DNA of 64,000 bases from Ktedonobacteraceae bacterium (GCA_035653615.1 DASRBN010000019.1:186001-250000); one strand, 5' to 3'. Shown: positions 41,072 through 49,943, counted from the first letter of the stretch. Notes: generated by a model not told the origin, from the letters alone. Numbers and translations: made by a program.

Positions 41072-42463
41072 ATGACTCAATTTCCTGAAGACTTCTGCTG
41101 GGGCGTCGCCACGGCAGCCTACCAGATCGAGGGCGCGGCACATGAAGATGGGCGAGGCGAATCGATCTGGGATCGTTTTTGCGAGAACTCCAGCGCCACT
41201 TCTCCAATTACGGATACTTCCAGGGAGCCGCCTCCGGGGAAAGTACTCAACAACGACAGCGGGTTGGTTGCCGTTGATCACTATCATCGCTACCTGGAAG
41301 ATGTGCGCATCATGCAAGACCTGGGCATCAATGCCTATCGCTTCTCGATTGCGTGGCCGCGCATCCTTCCCACCGGCAGGGGGCAGGTCAACGCCGCCGG
41401 CCTGGATTTTTATGACCGGTTGGTAGACAGCCTGCTGGCCGCGAATATCGAGCCTTTCGTAACGCTCTATCATTGGGATTTGCCGCAGGCGCTGCAGGAT
41501 GAAGTGGGTGGTTGGGCGAGCAGGGAAACGGCGCCGGCCTTCGCGGACTACGCTGATATTGTATCGCGCCGCCTGGGAGACCGGGTGCATCACTGGATTA
41601 CGCTCAACGAACCGTCGGTCAGTGCCTTTATGGGCCATGAATCGGGCGAGCATGCTCCGGGGCTGCGCAATCCACGTATCGCCTGGCAGACCACTCATAA
41701 CCTCTTACTGGCGCATGGATTGGCGATTCCCGCCCTGCGCGCTAACGGCGATGCGGGAACACGCGTGGGCATAACGCTCGTGGTTACGCCGGTTTTTTCG
41801 GCGACTAAGGCGGAAGAAGACCGGCGAGTCGCGCAATTCCTGGATGGAAAACTGAACCGCTGGTTCCTCGATCCTCTTTTTCTCGGGCACTACCCCCCCG
41901 ACGTGCAAATTCTACTGGGCAACATGGCGCCAAAGATGGAAGACGGAGACCTGCAGATCATTGCGCGCCCGGTCGATTTCCTGGGAGTCAATTACTATTT
42001 CCGCATGATCGTTCGCCATGTGCCAGGACAGAGTCCACTGAGCCTTGAATTGGTACAACCCCAGAGTTCCGAATATACCGCCATGGGCTGGGAAGTTTAT
42101 CCTCCCGGTCTCTCTGCCGTCTTGACACGCCTGTACCAGGAATATGCGATTCCCCGGTTCTACATTACGGAGAGCGGCGCGGCGTTCGACGATACAATCA
42201 GCGCCGATGGGCGGGTACACGATCCACAGCGTATAGAGTACCTGCAAGATCACTTTCAACAGGCACGAGCTGCCATCGCGGATGGCGTTCCGCTGGCCGG
42301 ATATTTTATCTGGACGCTGATGGACAATTTCGAGTGGGCGTTTGGCTTTGCCAGGCGCTTCGGCATCGCCTATACCGATTATCCCACGCTGCGGCGCATT
42401 ATCAAGGATAGCGGCTACTGGTATCGCGACGTGATTGCCTCAAAAGGAGAGCAATTATACTGA
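41072..42463 (+). CDS. GH1 family beta-glucosidase
   Basis: 463 residues from ATG 41072, the start that matches the family (FPEDFCWGVATAAYQIEGA). It hydrolyses beta-glucosides or related disaccharides by a retaining mechanism in the cytosol. The acid/base Glu is in WITLNEPSVSAF, the nucleophile Glu in FYITESGAAFDD (usually ITENG), and the aglycone site in YFIWTLMDNFEWAFGFARRF. Length is normal. No signal peptide. Monocistronic, with a 46-bp palindrome across its last codons and stop. It could use sugars brought in by the ABC importer at 27-30 kb. Confidence 0.93.
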   Translation: MTQFPEDFCWGVATAAYQIEGAAHEDGRGESIWDRFCENSSATSPITDTSREPPPGKVLNNDSGLVAVDHYHRYLEDVRIMQDLGINAYRFSIAWPRILPTGRGQVNAAGLDFYDRLVDSLLAANIEPFVTLYHWDLPQALQDEVGGWASRETAPAFADYADIVSRRLGDRVHHWITLNEPSVSAFMGHESGEHAPGLRNPRIAWQTTHNLLLAHGLAIPALRANGDAGTRVGITLVVTPVFSATKAEEDRRVAQFLDGKLNRWFLDPLFLGHYPPDVQILLGNMAPKMEDGDLQIIARPVDFLGVNYYFRMIVRHVPGQSPLSLELVQPQSSEYTAMGWEVYPPGLSAVLTRLYQEYAIPRFYITESGAAFDDTISADGRVHDPQRIEYLQDHFQQARAAIADGVPLAGYFIWTLMDNFEWAFGFARRFGIAYTDYPTLRRIIKDSGYWYRDVIASKGEQLY

Positions 42464-42500
42464 TCAAAATGCGACGCGCGTCGCATTTTGATCAGTATAA
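42455..42500. terminator. 46-bp perfect palindrome spanning two convergent stop codons
   Basis: TTATACTGATCAAAATGCGA-CGC and GCG-TCGCATTTTGATCAGTATAA, 23-base arms without spacer. It encodes LY-stop at the end of both the beta-glucosidase and, on the other strand, the Nudix protein, and acts as a plausible bidirectional terminator. Confidence 0.85.
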
Positions 42501-42995
42501 CTGCTTTTTCCAATCTTCCAATATCTGTATATCAAAGGCAAAAGCCAGGTCGGGTATTTCGTCGAGCGCGAAGAGAGCCAGTTCGCTGATCTCTTCTGGC
42601 TGTGGTGCCATCTCACTGATGTCGTCGTTGATGATGCTGGCGGCATAGGCAACCAGGATGTGAGGATTGCCTCTCTCGCTATAGAGGCCGAGCAGGGCAT
42701 CAAGCCGCACGTCCAGGTTTGTCTCCTCTTTGACCTCGCGTATTGCCGCGTCCTCGACCTTTTCGCCGCGGTCGACGTAGCCACCGAAGAACGTCCATTT
42801 GCCGCGAGCCGGTTCCATGTTGCGCCTGCCCAGCAGGATTTTTCCGCCGTGCTGCACGACAACCACCGTGACCAGCTTCGGCTCCAGAAAGAGGATGAAG
42901 CCGCAGGCAGGACAGGCCGGTCGCGACACGTGGGAGACGGTTTTTTCGAGCAGCGGCGTGGCGCAGGCCGGGCAATACTTGAACTGCGAGGCCAT
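42492..42995 (-). CDS. Nudix hydrolase with zinc ribbon
   Basis: 167 residues. An N-terminal zinc ribbon (CPACATPLL and CPACGFILF) precedes the Nudix domain with the box GGYVDRGEKVEDAAIREVKE-ET. This layout resembles NudC-like NAD(H)/RNA-cap pyrophosphatases, but it is shorter and lacks the SQPWPFPxS specificity array, so the nucleotide substrate is open. It lies five bases after hemH on the same transcript. Its last residues (KKQLY) come from the palindrome shared with the GH1 gene. Confidence 0.85.
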   Translation of the reverse strand: MASQFKYCPACATPLLEKTVSHVSRPACPACGFILFLEPKLVTVVVVQHGGKILLGRRNMEPARGKWTFFGGYVDRGEKVEDAAIREVKEETNLDVRLDALLGLYSERGNPHILVAYAASIINDDISEMAPQPEEISELALFALDEIPDLAFAFDIQILEDWKKQLY

Positions 42996-43000
42996 AAGAA

Positions 43001-43933
43001 TTACATAGTCTCCTCTACTACCGCGGCCAGGGCGCGAATGAACAACGGCGAGGTGTTCAGCGATTCGATACGCGCGAATTCGATGCCGTGTTCTTCAGCC
43101 TGGGCGCGCGCTCCGATCTCAATATCATAGAGGATTTCCAGGTGGTCGGCCAGGAATTGCACCGGCGCGATCAGCACGTGCGTGTAACCGGCGGCGCGCA
43201 GCTCCGGCATTACATCGGCAAAGTCCGGTTTGAGCCATTCTTCCGGCGTGTGACCGGCGCTCTGGTAGCAGAACATCCAGCGTTCGGGCGGCAGACCTAC
43301 CATCTCCGCAACGCGCGTCGCCGTCTCCTTAAGATGGTTAATATAATCCGGCTCGTTCTCAACCACCCGTTTGGGCATGCTGTGGGCCGTCAGCAGCACC
43401 GGCACGCGCTCGCGCACACCCGGCGGGAAGCGGTCGAGCGCCTGCCGCACGCGTTCGGCCAGAGCCTGTAAGAATAAGGGCTGCAGGTGCCAATCTCCTG
43501 CTATCTTCAGTTGCAGATCATCGCGGTGCAGGTTCGCGACGGCATCCTGTAATGTGCGCACATAGCCGCTCATGATAATGGGCGAATATTGCGGGGACAT
43601 GATGATGCCCACCAGCTCCTGCGCGCCGGCAGCCACTTCGGGCACCACCTCTGCGATGAACGGCGGCGCGAAGCGCATACCGGCGTCGACATGGAAGCGC
43701 GGGCCGTTGGGATGCTGGCGGTTCAATTCCTCCTGGAGCGCTGCCGCCTGCTCGCGCGTGATGCGCAGCAGCGGCGAACCTCCAATCAGATCATAGCGGC
43801 GGCGGAATTCCGCGATCAACGCTTCATCGGGAGCGCGTCCACCGCGCACGTTTTGCAGGTAGACGGGAATATCGTCAAGCGTCGCCGGAGAACCATAGGT
43901 CATCAGGATAACCCCGACACGAGAAATGCTCAT
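43001..43933 (-). CDS. hemH: Ferrochelatase family enzyme
   Basis: 310 residues, the usual bacterial length. It inserts Fe2+ into a porphyrin: protoporphyrin IX (giving heme) or, in the coproporphyrin-dependent route, coproporphyrin III. Motifs: GVILMTYGSPATLDDIPVYL at the start, GGSPLLRITREQA, VLLTAHSMPKRV with the metal-binding His, and FCYQSAGHTPEEWLKPD with the second conserved region. Fifteen bases downstream of hemE and five upstream of the Nudix gene, one operon. The peptide does not let me decide which porphyrin it takes. Confidence 0.9.
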   Translation of the reverse strand: MSISRVGVILMTYGSPATLDDIPVYLQNVRGGRAPDEALIAEFRRRYDLIGGSPLLRITREQAAALQEELNRQHPNGPRFHVDAGMRFAPPFIAEVVPEVAAGAQELVGIIMSPQYSPIIMSGYVRTLQDAVANLHRDDLQLKIAGDWHLQPLFLQALAERVRQALDRFPPGVRERVPVLLTAHSMPKRVVENEPDYINHLKETATRVAEMVGLPPERWMFCYQSAGHTPEEWLKPDFADVMPELRAAGYTHVLIAPVQFLADHLEILYDIEIGARAQAEEHGIEFARIESLNTSPLFIRALAAVVEETM

Positions 43934-43948
43934 TGTTCTTGATCCTTC

Positions 43949-45019
43949 TTAGCGCTGTGTGGCCTGGTGAACGGCGTCGACCAGCCTGCGCAGCATCTCT
44001 GGTGGTGTAGGAGCCAGCACGCCATGACCAAGGTTGAAGATGTGCCCGGGCCGGTTGGCGGCGCGCCTCAGTACATCGTGCATGCCCTGCTCGATCACAT
44101 GCCAGGGGGTCAGCAGCAGCGTGGGATCGAGATTGCCCTGAATGCCACGGTCATAGCCGATGCGCTGCCAGGCATCGTCAAGATCGACACGCCAATCGAC
44201 GCTGATAACATCTCCCCCGGCCTCGGCCATTAACTCCAGCAGGCTGGCCGCGCCGGTGCCAAAGTGAATAGAGGGCGTGCCCGTTTGTTGTACAGACTCG
44301 AAGATGCGTTTTGAATAGGGCTGCACGAAGCGGCGATAAACGCTGGGGCTAAGTGAGCCAACCCAGCTATCAAATAGTTGCACCACGTCGACGCCCGCGC
44401 CGATCTGCGCGAGCAGATAGCGAGAGACGACCTCGGTCAATTTATTCATCAAAGCGTGCCAGACCTCCGGCTGCCCGTACATCAACGATTTAGCGAGGGC
44501 ATAATCGCGCGATGGGCGCCCCTCGATCATGTAGCAGGCGAGCGTGAATGGAGCGCCGGAGAAGCCGATCACGGCCTGTTTGCCCGCTAATTCGTGCTTC
44601 ACAAGCCGGATGGCCTCCATCACAAACGGCGTGGATTCCTCGGCATCAATGACGCGCAGGGCCTCCACATCCTGCATGCTGCGCACCGGATTATGGATGA
44701 TCGGCCCGATCTCCGGCTCAATCTCAAAAGAGATGCCCATGCGCTCTAGCGGCAACATGATATCGGCGTAAAGCACGGCGGCATCGACGCCAAATTCATG
44801 CACCGGCATCAACGTGACCTGGGCGCACAGTTCGGGCGTTTTGGCCATGGTGAGGATATCGTAGCGTTTGCGCAGTTCGCGGTACTCCGCGAGGCAGCGC
44901 CCCGCCTGGCGCATGAACCATATGGGCGTGGCGTCTGGCTGCCGGTGATGGCAGGCATCTAGAAAACGCGCTACTCCGCTGTGTTGCGATACAACAGATG
45001 ATAGTGTATTTGATTGCAT
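43949..45019 (-). CDS. hemE: Uroporphyrinogen decarboxylase
   Basis: 356 residues. It removes four carboxyl groups from uroporphyrinogen III to give coproporphyrinogen III, in the cytosol. The signature PIWFMRQAGRCLAEYRELRK (normally PVWxMRQAGRYLPEYR) carries the substrate-binding Arg residues; the catalytic Asp is in VLYADIMLPLERMG. Also GFSGAPFTLACYMIEG, VQLFDSWVGSLSP and FNLGHGVLAPTPPE. AAGGA lies seven bases upstream. First gene of the hemE-hemH-Nudix operon. Confidence 0.95.
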   Translation of the reverse strand: MQSNTLSSVVSQHSGVARFLDACHHRQPDATPIWFMRQAGRCLAEYRELRKRYDILTMAKTPELCAQVTLMPVHEFGVDAAVLYADIMLPLERMGISFEIEPEIGPIIHNPVRSMQDVEALRVIDAEESTPFVMEAIRLVKHELAGKQAVIGFSGAPFTLACYMIEGRPSRDYALAKSLMYGQPEVWHALMNKLTEVVSRYLLAQIGAGVDVVQLFDSWVGSLSPSVYRRFVQPYSKRIFESVQQTGTPSIHFGTGAASLLELMAEAGGDVISVDWRVDLDDAWQRIGYDRGIQGNLDPTLLLTPWHVIEQGMHDVLRRAANRPGHIFNLGHGVLAPTPPEMLRRLVDAVHQATQR

Positions 45020-45203
45020 TCTGTTTCCTTTTTCAATCTGGTTTCACCGATAATCGGAAGCGAAAAGCGATGGGACAAAGCGACCTTTTCGCCTTTATAT
45101 AATAGCGCGGCCTTCTTTTTATGGCAACAAAAATCTATGTAAATCTTCATGAGGTGGGAAGAATTTCTCAATTTCTTAGATTTCGCGGAAAATGCTATGC
45201 TGG

Positions 45204-47222
45204 TTATGAACCGGCATGGTATACCGAGAGATTGGCGAAGCTGGCCTCACCACTGGTATCCGGGCTGAGCGTGCCGGCGACGAAACCCATCTGGCCCGAA
45301 GTGTAGGTGGTATCGTGTGCCTCGCCCACAAAGGTTCCGTTGATGAAGAGTTTGAAGTCACTGCCGCTGGCAATGATGAGCAGGGTATTTTTTTGCCCGC
45401 CCGGCGCGATGGCATTACTCGCTGTATTCTTGATGAGATAGACGTATTGAGCGCCGGCGCCCGCGTCATGGCGGCGGAAGAAGAACTCACCCTTATTATT
45501 GATTTCGAAATCGTAGAACTGATCGGCATTGGCGCGGAAAATCAATCCTGCATCGCTGCCGGAAAGCAAGGAAACATTTACCTGTATGGCTACATTGTCG
45601 AAGGTCTGTCCATTGAGTTCGCATGGCTGCAGGTAATTTGCCGACGTGACAACCACATGATATGTACCCTGACGGAAGATGCAGTTGGTGCCATCATTGG
45701 GCCAGTTGTCGCTAGAATTGCCGCTCAAATTATCTTTCAGCAGCGGAACGGTACTCGTAATCGCTGTCGCTGTGGCATCAGCTGCCTGCTGTGTAGCCTG
45801 AAGATCAGGGGTGGATGCTGGTTGAGTAGCGGCGGTGGTTGAAGTAGCAGCAGTTCCAGGCGTGGTGACAATCGCTGTTGCGGATTGGGGCGTTGTGCCC
45901 AGCAATGTACCCGATTGCGAGGCAGGTGTGTGGTTAACGATGGCAAAGACGACCAGCGCAATGATGAACAACAACACGCAGACTCCCATCAGCCCGGTAA
46001 TCAAGAAACCGTTCCTTGGGCTGCGTCTGCGGCGTCGACGTGCCACTGCCGGACGCTGTATGGGGTAAGCGGGAGTCGATGGGGAGCGCTCTGGTGTTGA
46101 TACAGGTTCAGAAAATCGTCCGCGGTTCGATCTACCTCGCGCGGTCACTACAGGTGGGTTTGTGCGGGATCTCAATTCGCCGCGCCCGCCCCTTCTGAAG
46201 GAGCGCCGGTTGCCAGAACTTCTTCTCTCAACCTGGGGAATCGCGGTAGGCTCTGCGACCGGGTCAGAGGGCAAGACAATCTGTGCTTCCTGTACCGGCA
46301 GGAAAGGAGGTGTCTCAGCAAGTATTGGAGGCGTTTCTGAATATACGGGCGGCATAGGCTCTTCCAGGTCGTTCATCTCGTAAAAAGGAGGCTGTTCTGC
46401 GATGGAAGTGGAGGTCGCGAGCGCCTCTGTGTAAGCCTCGGCCAGTTCCGTTGCCGTCTGGTAGCGATAGGTAGGGTCCTTATCCAACGCGCGCAGGATG
46501 ACTTGCTCGACAGCGGGAGGGATGGCAGGATTGATATAAGAGGGAGGAACCGGCTCTTCGTGCAGCTGTTTCATGTAGACTGCCATGGGCGTTGGGCCAT
46601 CGAATGGCAGCTGGCCGGTCGCCATTTGATAGAGCAGCACGCCCAGCGCGTAGATATCGCTGCTGGAGGTGGCAGGGCCTTCCGCCAGTTCAGGGGCCAT
46701 ATACTCAGGGGTTCCCAGGAGCGTTCCCAATTGTGTCAGATCGTTGGCCCCACTTACTGACTTTGCCAGTCCAAAATCGGCCAGGTATGCGTAGTGATCA
46801 TCGCGCAGCAGGATATTCGAGGGTTTGATGTCGCGGTGTACGATGCCGTTGTCATGAGCGCATTGCAGGGCAGCGGCGATCTGTTGCAGCAATTCAGCGG
46901 TCTCTTCCAGCGTCAAATCGCCGCGCTCCAATCGTTCGCGCAAGGTATCATGATCGATGTAGGGCATTACCAGGTAATGCCACGGCCCTTGCTCCCCGGA
47001 ATCAAAAGCGGGCAAGATATGCTCATGGGTCAACTTTCCGATGGCCCTGGCCTCGCGTTTGAAACGCTCGATATATTCCGAATGGCTGCTGCTTACCACC
47101 TTAATCGCCACATTGCGATCCAGGTCTTCATCGTAGGCAAGATAGACCTCAGACATTCCGCCCTGGCCTAATTTTTGCTTCAGGCGATAGCGACCTAAAG
47201 TGGTTCCCTCTAATCCGGGCAT
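45204..47222 (-). CDS. Membrane Ser/Thr protein kinase with extracellular LamG/DUF1080-like domain
   Basis: 672 residues from ATG 47222 (the open frame reaches 22 codons further into a repeat). The kinase domain (about 10-275) is complete: GQGGMSEVYLAYD, VAIKVV with the ATP-binding Lys, HRDIKPSNILL with the catalytic Asp, ADFGLAK and PEYMAPE. A disordered Arg/Pro-rich juxtamembrane segment (about 330-425) precedes one transmembrane helix (FLITGLMGVCVLLFIIALVV). Outside, after a Thr-rich spacer, a jelly-roll domain of about 180 residues (GLIFRANADQFYDFEINNKG; KNTLLIIASGSDFKLFINGT) resembles concanavalin-like or DUF1080 sugar-binding domains. It probably signals an external carbohydrate. A paralogous kinase gene lies immediately upstream. 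Confidence 0.9.
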   Translation of the reverse strand: MPGLEGTTLGRYRLKQKLGQGGMSEVYLAYDEDLDRNVAIKVVSSSHSEYIERFKREARAIGKLTHEHILPAFDSGEQGPWHYLVMPYIDHDTLRERLERGDLTLEETAELLQQIAAALQCAHDNGIVHRDIKPSNILLRDDHYAYLADFGLAKSVSGANDLTQLGTLLGTPEYMAPELAEGPATSSSDIYALGVLLYQMATGQLPFDGPTPMAVYMKQLHEEPVPPSYINPAIPPAVEQVILRALDKDPTYRYQTATELAEAYTEALATSTSIAEQPPFYEMNDLEEPMPPVYSETPPILAETPPFLPVQEAQIVLPSDPVAEPTAIPQVERRSSGNRRSFRRGGRGELRSRTNPPVVTARGRSNRGRFSEPVSTPERSPSTPAYPIQRPAVARRRRRRSPRNGFLITGLMGVCVLLFIIALVVFAIVNHTPASQSGTLLGTTPQSATAIVTTPGTAATSTTAATQPASTPDLQATQQAADATATAITSTVPLLKDNLSGNSSDNWPNDGTNCIFRQGTYHVVVTSANYLQPCELNGQTFDNVAIQVNVSLLSGSDAGLIFRANADQFYDFEINNKGEFFFRRHDAGAGAQYVYLIKNTASNAIAPGGQKNTLLIIASGSDFKLFINGTFVGEAHDTTYTSGQMGFVAGTLSPDTSGEASFANLSVYHAGS

Positions 47223-47269
47223 AGTTTTATCATTTCTGCCATTGAACCTGCTACGCCGACTGCTACTAG

Positions 47270-47315
47270 CAGGCGAGGACAGGCACAAGGCGCTGTCTCT
47301 ACAGGGCTCCAGGCA
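47270..47315. repeat. GGACAGGCACAAGGCGCTGTC repeat fragment
   Basis: GGACAGGCACAAGGCGCTGT-CTCTACAGG belongs to the family with full palindromic copy at 48780-48850 and others at 49388-49460 and 58437-58580. It lies upstream of the first kinase gene. Confidence 0.6.
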
Positions 47316-47370
47316 GTATAATCACCCCTGGAGACCGATGTCAACCTCTACATTCTACAGCCACGTCCAT

Positions 47371-48684
47371 CTAATGGTCAGCGTGTCCGTGTTTATGTCC
47401 ATGTCCGTGCCCATGACCGGGGCCTTTCGGATGGTGCTGCTCAGGTGGTTCAGGTGGCTGCCCTGGAGCACCCGTAGGACCATGGGCGGTGGGCGTTGAA
47501 GTCTTCACCGGCGCCGGTGTCGGTGTGGGAGACGCAGTAGGCGAAAATGGACGCACCGGTTGCAGGGCGGCAGCTCCAAAACCATCACTCGCGCCTGCCA
47601 CGATTGGCGCCGTTATTCCATTCCGTCCCAGCATGATACCCAGCGTTAACGGTGTCACCAGCAGCATTAGCACGGCCATACAAGCAATACATCCCATGCG
47701 CACTTTACCTGGCCTGTGTTCCCTGGATGCTCTGCGGAGCCGCTCCAGTCCTTCCGGCATCTTGAACGCTACCGGCGGGTATATCTCGCTAGTTTTCCTT
47801 ACCTCAACGTGTACCGGGGCAAGATTTTCCGCTACTGCATCGAGGCCATCATCTGTGGGAACCTCTCCCAATGTCAACGCCCGTTGATAGGCCCGCGCCA
47901 TTTCTCGCGCCGTTTGAAAGCGACGCCGTGGGTCTTTCTCTAGCGCACGTAAAATGACCTGTTCCACCGCATACGGAATAGCAGGGTTGAGCTGCGAAGG
48001 TGGTGCAGGTGGCAGGTGCAGGTGTTTCCAGCAAATAGAAAGCGGCGTACTGCCCCGGAAAGGCAGCTGTCCCGTAAGTGCCTGGTAGAGTACGATGCCA
48101 AGGGCATAGATATCGCTGCTGGCGCTTTCGGGTTTCTCCGTCAACTCGGGCGCCATATATTCGGGGGTTCCCACCAGGCAGCCGGTTTGTGTGATATCGC
48201 TACCCTCTTCAATTGCCTTTGCCAGGCCAAAATCGGCCAGGTAGAACGACTCTCCATACTCACCGTCAAGCAGGATGTTCGAGGGTTTAATGTCGCGATG
48301 CACAATGCCATGCTCGTGCGCGAACTGCAAGGCACCTGCTACCTGCTCGAGCATCTGACCGGCTTCTTCAGGCGTCAGGAGCCTGCCCGCTAAGCGCTCG
48401 CGTAATGTTCCCTGGCTCATATATGGCATCACCAGGTAATACCATCCGTCGCATTCACCGTGATTCCAGGTAGGTAAAATATGTGGATGCGCCAGGGCGC
48501 TCAGCACTCGCACCTCGCGCTTCAGGCGCTTAAAGCAATCGGAATCGTCTCCTGGAACTAATTTGATAGCCACCTCGCGCTGCATTTCGAGATCAAAAGC
48601 CAGGTAGACTTCGGACATTCCCCCACGGCGCAGGAGATATTGCAGTTGATAGCGATTCAGTATTGTCACCTGCGGTTGTAGCAT
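47371..48684 (-). CDS. Membrane Ser/Thr protein kinase with histidine-rich extracellular tail
   Basis: 437 residues from ATG 48684 (GGGG ten bases upstream). Kinase residues 10-275: VAIKLV, HRDIKPSNILL, ADFGLAK and PEYMAPE are intact. The glycine loop reads LRRGGMSEVYLAFD, having lost the first Gly of GxGxxG that the paralogue keeps. One transmembrane helix (CMAVLMLLVTPLTLGIML) is followed by an outside segment of about 80 residues that ends in Pro-rich sequence and a run GHGHGHGHKHGHADH. Such His-rich tails bind Zn, Ni or Co, so metal sensing is a reasonable hypothesis. Paralogous to the kinase encoded downstream, with a 149-base gap. Confidence 0.9.
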   Translation of the reverse strand: MLQPQVTILNRYQLQYLLRRGGMSEVYLAFDLEMQREVAIKLVPGDDSDCFKRLKREVRVLSALAHPHILPTWNHGECDGWYYLVMPYMSQGTLRERLAGRLLTPEEAGQMLEQVAGALQFAHEHGIVHRDIKPSNILLDGEYGESFYLADFGLAKAIEEGSDITQTGCLVGTPEYMAPELTEKPESASSDIYALGIVLYQALTGQLPFRGSTPLSICWKHLHLPPAPPSQLNPAIPYAVEQVILRALEKDPRRRFQTAREMARAYQRALTLGEVPTDDGLDAVAENLAPVHVEVRKTSEIYPPVAFKMPEGLERLRRASREHRPGKVRMGCIACMAVLMLLVTPLTLGIMLGRNGITAPIVAGASDGFGAAALQPVRPFSPTASPTPTPAPVKTSTPTAHGPTGAPGQPPEPPEQHHPKGPGHGHGHGHKHGHADH

Positions 48685-48779
48685 ACTCTTGGACCCCTGA
48701 TAATAGGACGTACCATACCTTACAGAGTTAACACGTTCTCTTGCAAGGAATGGTGTCATACAAATTATTTAACGTATTG

Positions 48780-48850
48780 CTGTAGAGACAGCGGCTGGTG
48801 CCTGTCCTCGTTGGCGGTACCAGGACAGGCACCAGCCGCTGTCTCTACAG
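48780..48850. repeat. Palindromic repeat (full copy)
   Basis: CTGTAGAGACAGCGGCTGGT-GCCTGTCCT (48780-48808) and AGGACAGGCACCAGCCGCTG-TCTCTACAG (48822-48850) are perfect 29-base inverted arms around a 13-base loop. It lies between the second kinase gene and the divergent SUI1-like gene. Confidence 0.85.
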
Positions 48851-48947
48851 CATGTCCCGGTGCGGTTGTAAGCATTCATCATCGGCCCCGTGTGATACAA
48901 TTGCTGCTATCTATGGACGCAACCTCAATCCTGGAAGGGAAAAATAT

Positions 48948-49310
48948 ATGCCGGATCGCCTTGTCTACTCCACCGATGGAGGAAGAGTTGATACCTGTCC
49001 CACCTGTGGATTGCCATATAAACGCTGCCGGTGTGATCAAACGACGCCAGTGGCCTCTTTAAAGAAAAGCGATGGCATTGTGCGCGTAATGCGGGATCGC
49101 AAAGGACGCGGTGGCAAAACTGTGACGGTCATTACAGGTGTACCTGCCAGCGGCGAAGCTCTGGCAGCCCTGGCACAACAACTGAAAAAACTCTGCGGCT
49201 CCGGTGGAACGGTTAAAGATGGAAATATCGAAATCCAGGGCGATCATTGTGATAAAGTGATCGCGAAAATGACCGCTCTGGGATATAAGGTCAAACGTGC
49301 CGGGGGATGA
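48948..49310 (+). CDS. SUI1/YciH-type translation initiation factor-like protein with zinc ribbon
   Basis: 120 residues from ATG 48948 with GGAAGG nine bases upstream. An N-terminal zinc ribbon, CPTCGLPYKRCRCD, is followed by an eIF1/SUI1 domain: IVRVMRDRKGRGGKTVTVIT, LAALAQQLKKLCGSGGTVKD and IEIQGDHCDKVIAKMTALGY. Bacterial YciH binds the 30S subunit and checks initiation fidelity or modulates translation under stress (known for the family). Arg/Lys in RKGRGGK probably contact rRNA. Monocistronic. Confidence 0.88.
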   Translation: MPDRLVYSTDGGRVDTCPTCGLPYKRCRCDQTTPVASLKKSDGIVRVMRDRKGRGGKTVTVITGVPASGEALAALAQQLKKLCGSGGTVKDGNIEIQGDHCDKVIAKMTALGYKVKRAGG

Positions 49311-49387
49311 AATCTCTCCTCTCCATTTCCGCTTTCTTATTGTCAAGTTGGAATAGCCACGTAATCGGGTAATCCTGGTTAATCTTC

Positions 49388-49460
49388 CGTAGGGACAGCG
49401 TCTGGTGCCTGCCCTCGTCGGGGGTTCCAGGACAGGCAAAGGCGCTGTCCCCAGGGGAAT
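49388..49460. repeat. Palindromic repeat, diverged copy
   Basis: CGTAGGGACAGCGTCTGGTG then GGACAGGCAAAGGCGCTGTC-CCCAGGGG: same family as 48780-48850, with mismatched arms. It occupies the gap ahead of the gene at 49487. Confidence 0.7.
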
Positions 49461-49486
49461 TCCCTCAGTATCGAGAGGATAGAGAG

Positions 49487-49930
49487 ATGAACATTCATGA
49501 ACAACTTGAAAAAATATTGGCGGATTTAGGAGTTGAGATGGATTACGCAGAGCGCGAGCACCCAGAACACCCGGACGAACACTCCGTTCCAGAAGTCTCG
49601 ATTTTTCAATCTTCACGCGATCATTACGGCGTGTTCTATCGCCTGGACATCATTGACCACGTGCCGCAATTGCGTATTATGGTGCCGATTGAAAATGGCC
49701 TGCTGAAAGTGGAGATTTATCTGGTACGATTCAGCGCGCAGACGCCATTCCATAGCTGGTTTTCCGGCATTGGCGCCTATCATGGCAGTTCCGCCTACGA
49801 ACAGGGGCGCGAGGCGGCGCTCCAGCATCTCCTGTACGCGGCTGCCGAGGTGATGAAGCAGCTTTTCTGGTCAGGTGATCTAGAAAGTATGTGCTTCCCA
49901 AAGGAAATCGATGTGCAGCGGCTGCTCTAA
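49487..49930 (+). CDS. Hypothetical protein, 147 residues
   Basis: Starts MNIHEQLEKILADLGVEMDY with GAGAGGATAGAGAG upstream. The strand pattern VPEVSIFQSSRDHYGVFYRL, LRIMVPIENGLLKVEIYLVR and a final helix REAALQHLLYAAAEVMKQLF suggests an alpha/beta fold similar to YbjN-like or type III secretion chaperone-like proteins, but I do not recognise a family. His-rich segment REHPEHPDEH near residue 24. Cytosolic. Followed by a strong hairpin. Confidence 0.65.
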   Translation: MNIHEQLEKILADLGVEMDYAEREHPEHPDEHSVPEVSIFQSSRDHYGVFYRLDIIDHVPQLRIMVPIENGLLKVEIYLVRFSAQTPFHSWFSGIGAYHGSSAYEQGREAALQHLLYAAAEVMKQLFWSGDLESMCFPKEIDVQRLL

Positions 49931-49943
49931 AGCGTAATCCGGT

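Noticed and set aside
47270-49460. CRISPR-like array (recurrent GGGACAG..CCTGTCC sequences)
   Set aside because: Copies are irregularly spaced, in both orientations and self-palindromic, with no unique spacers of constant length; they are interspersed repeats.
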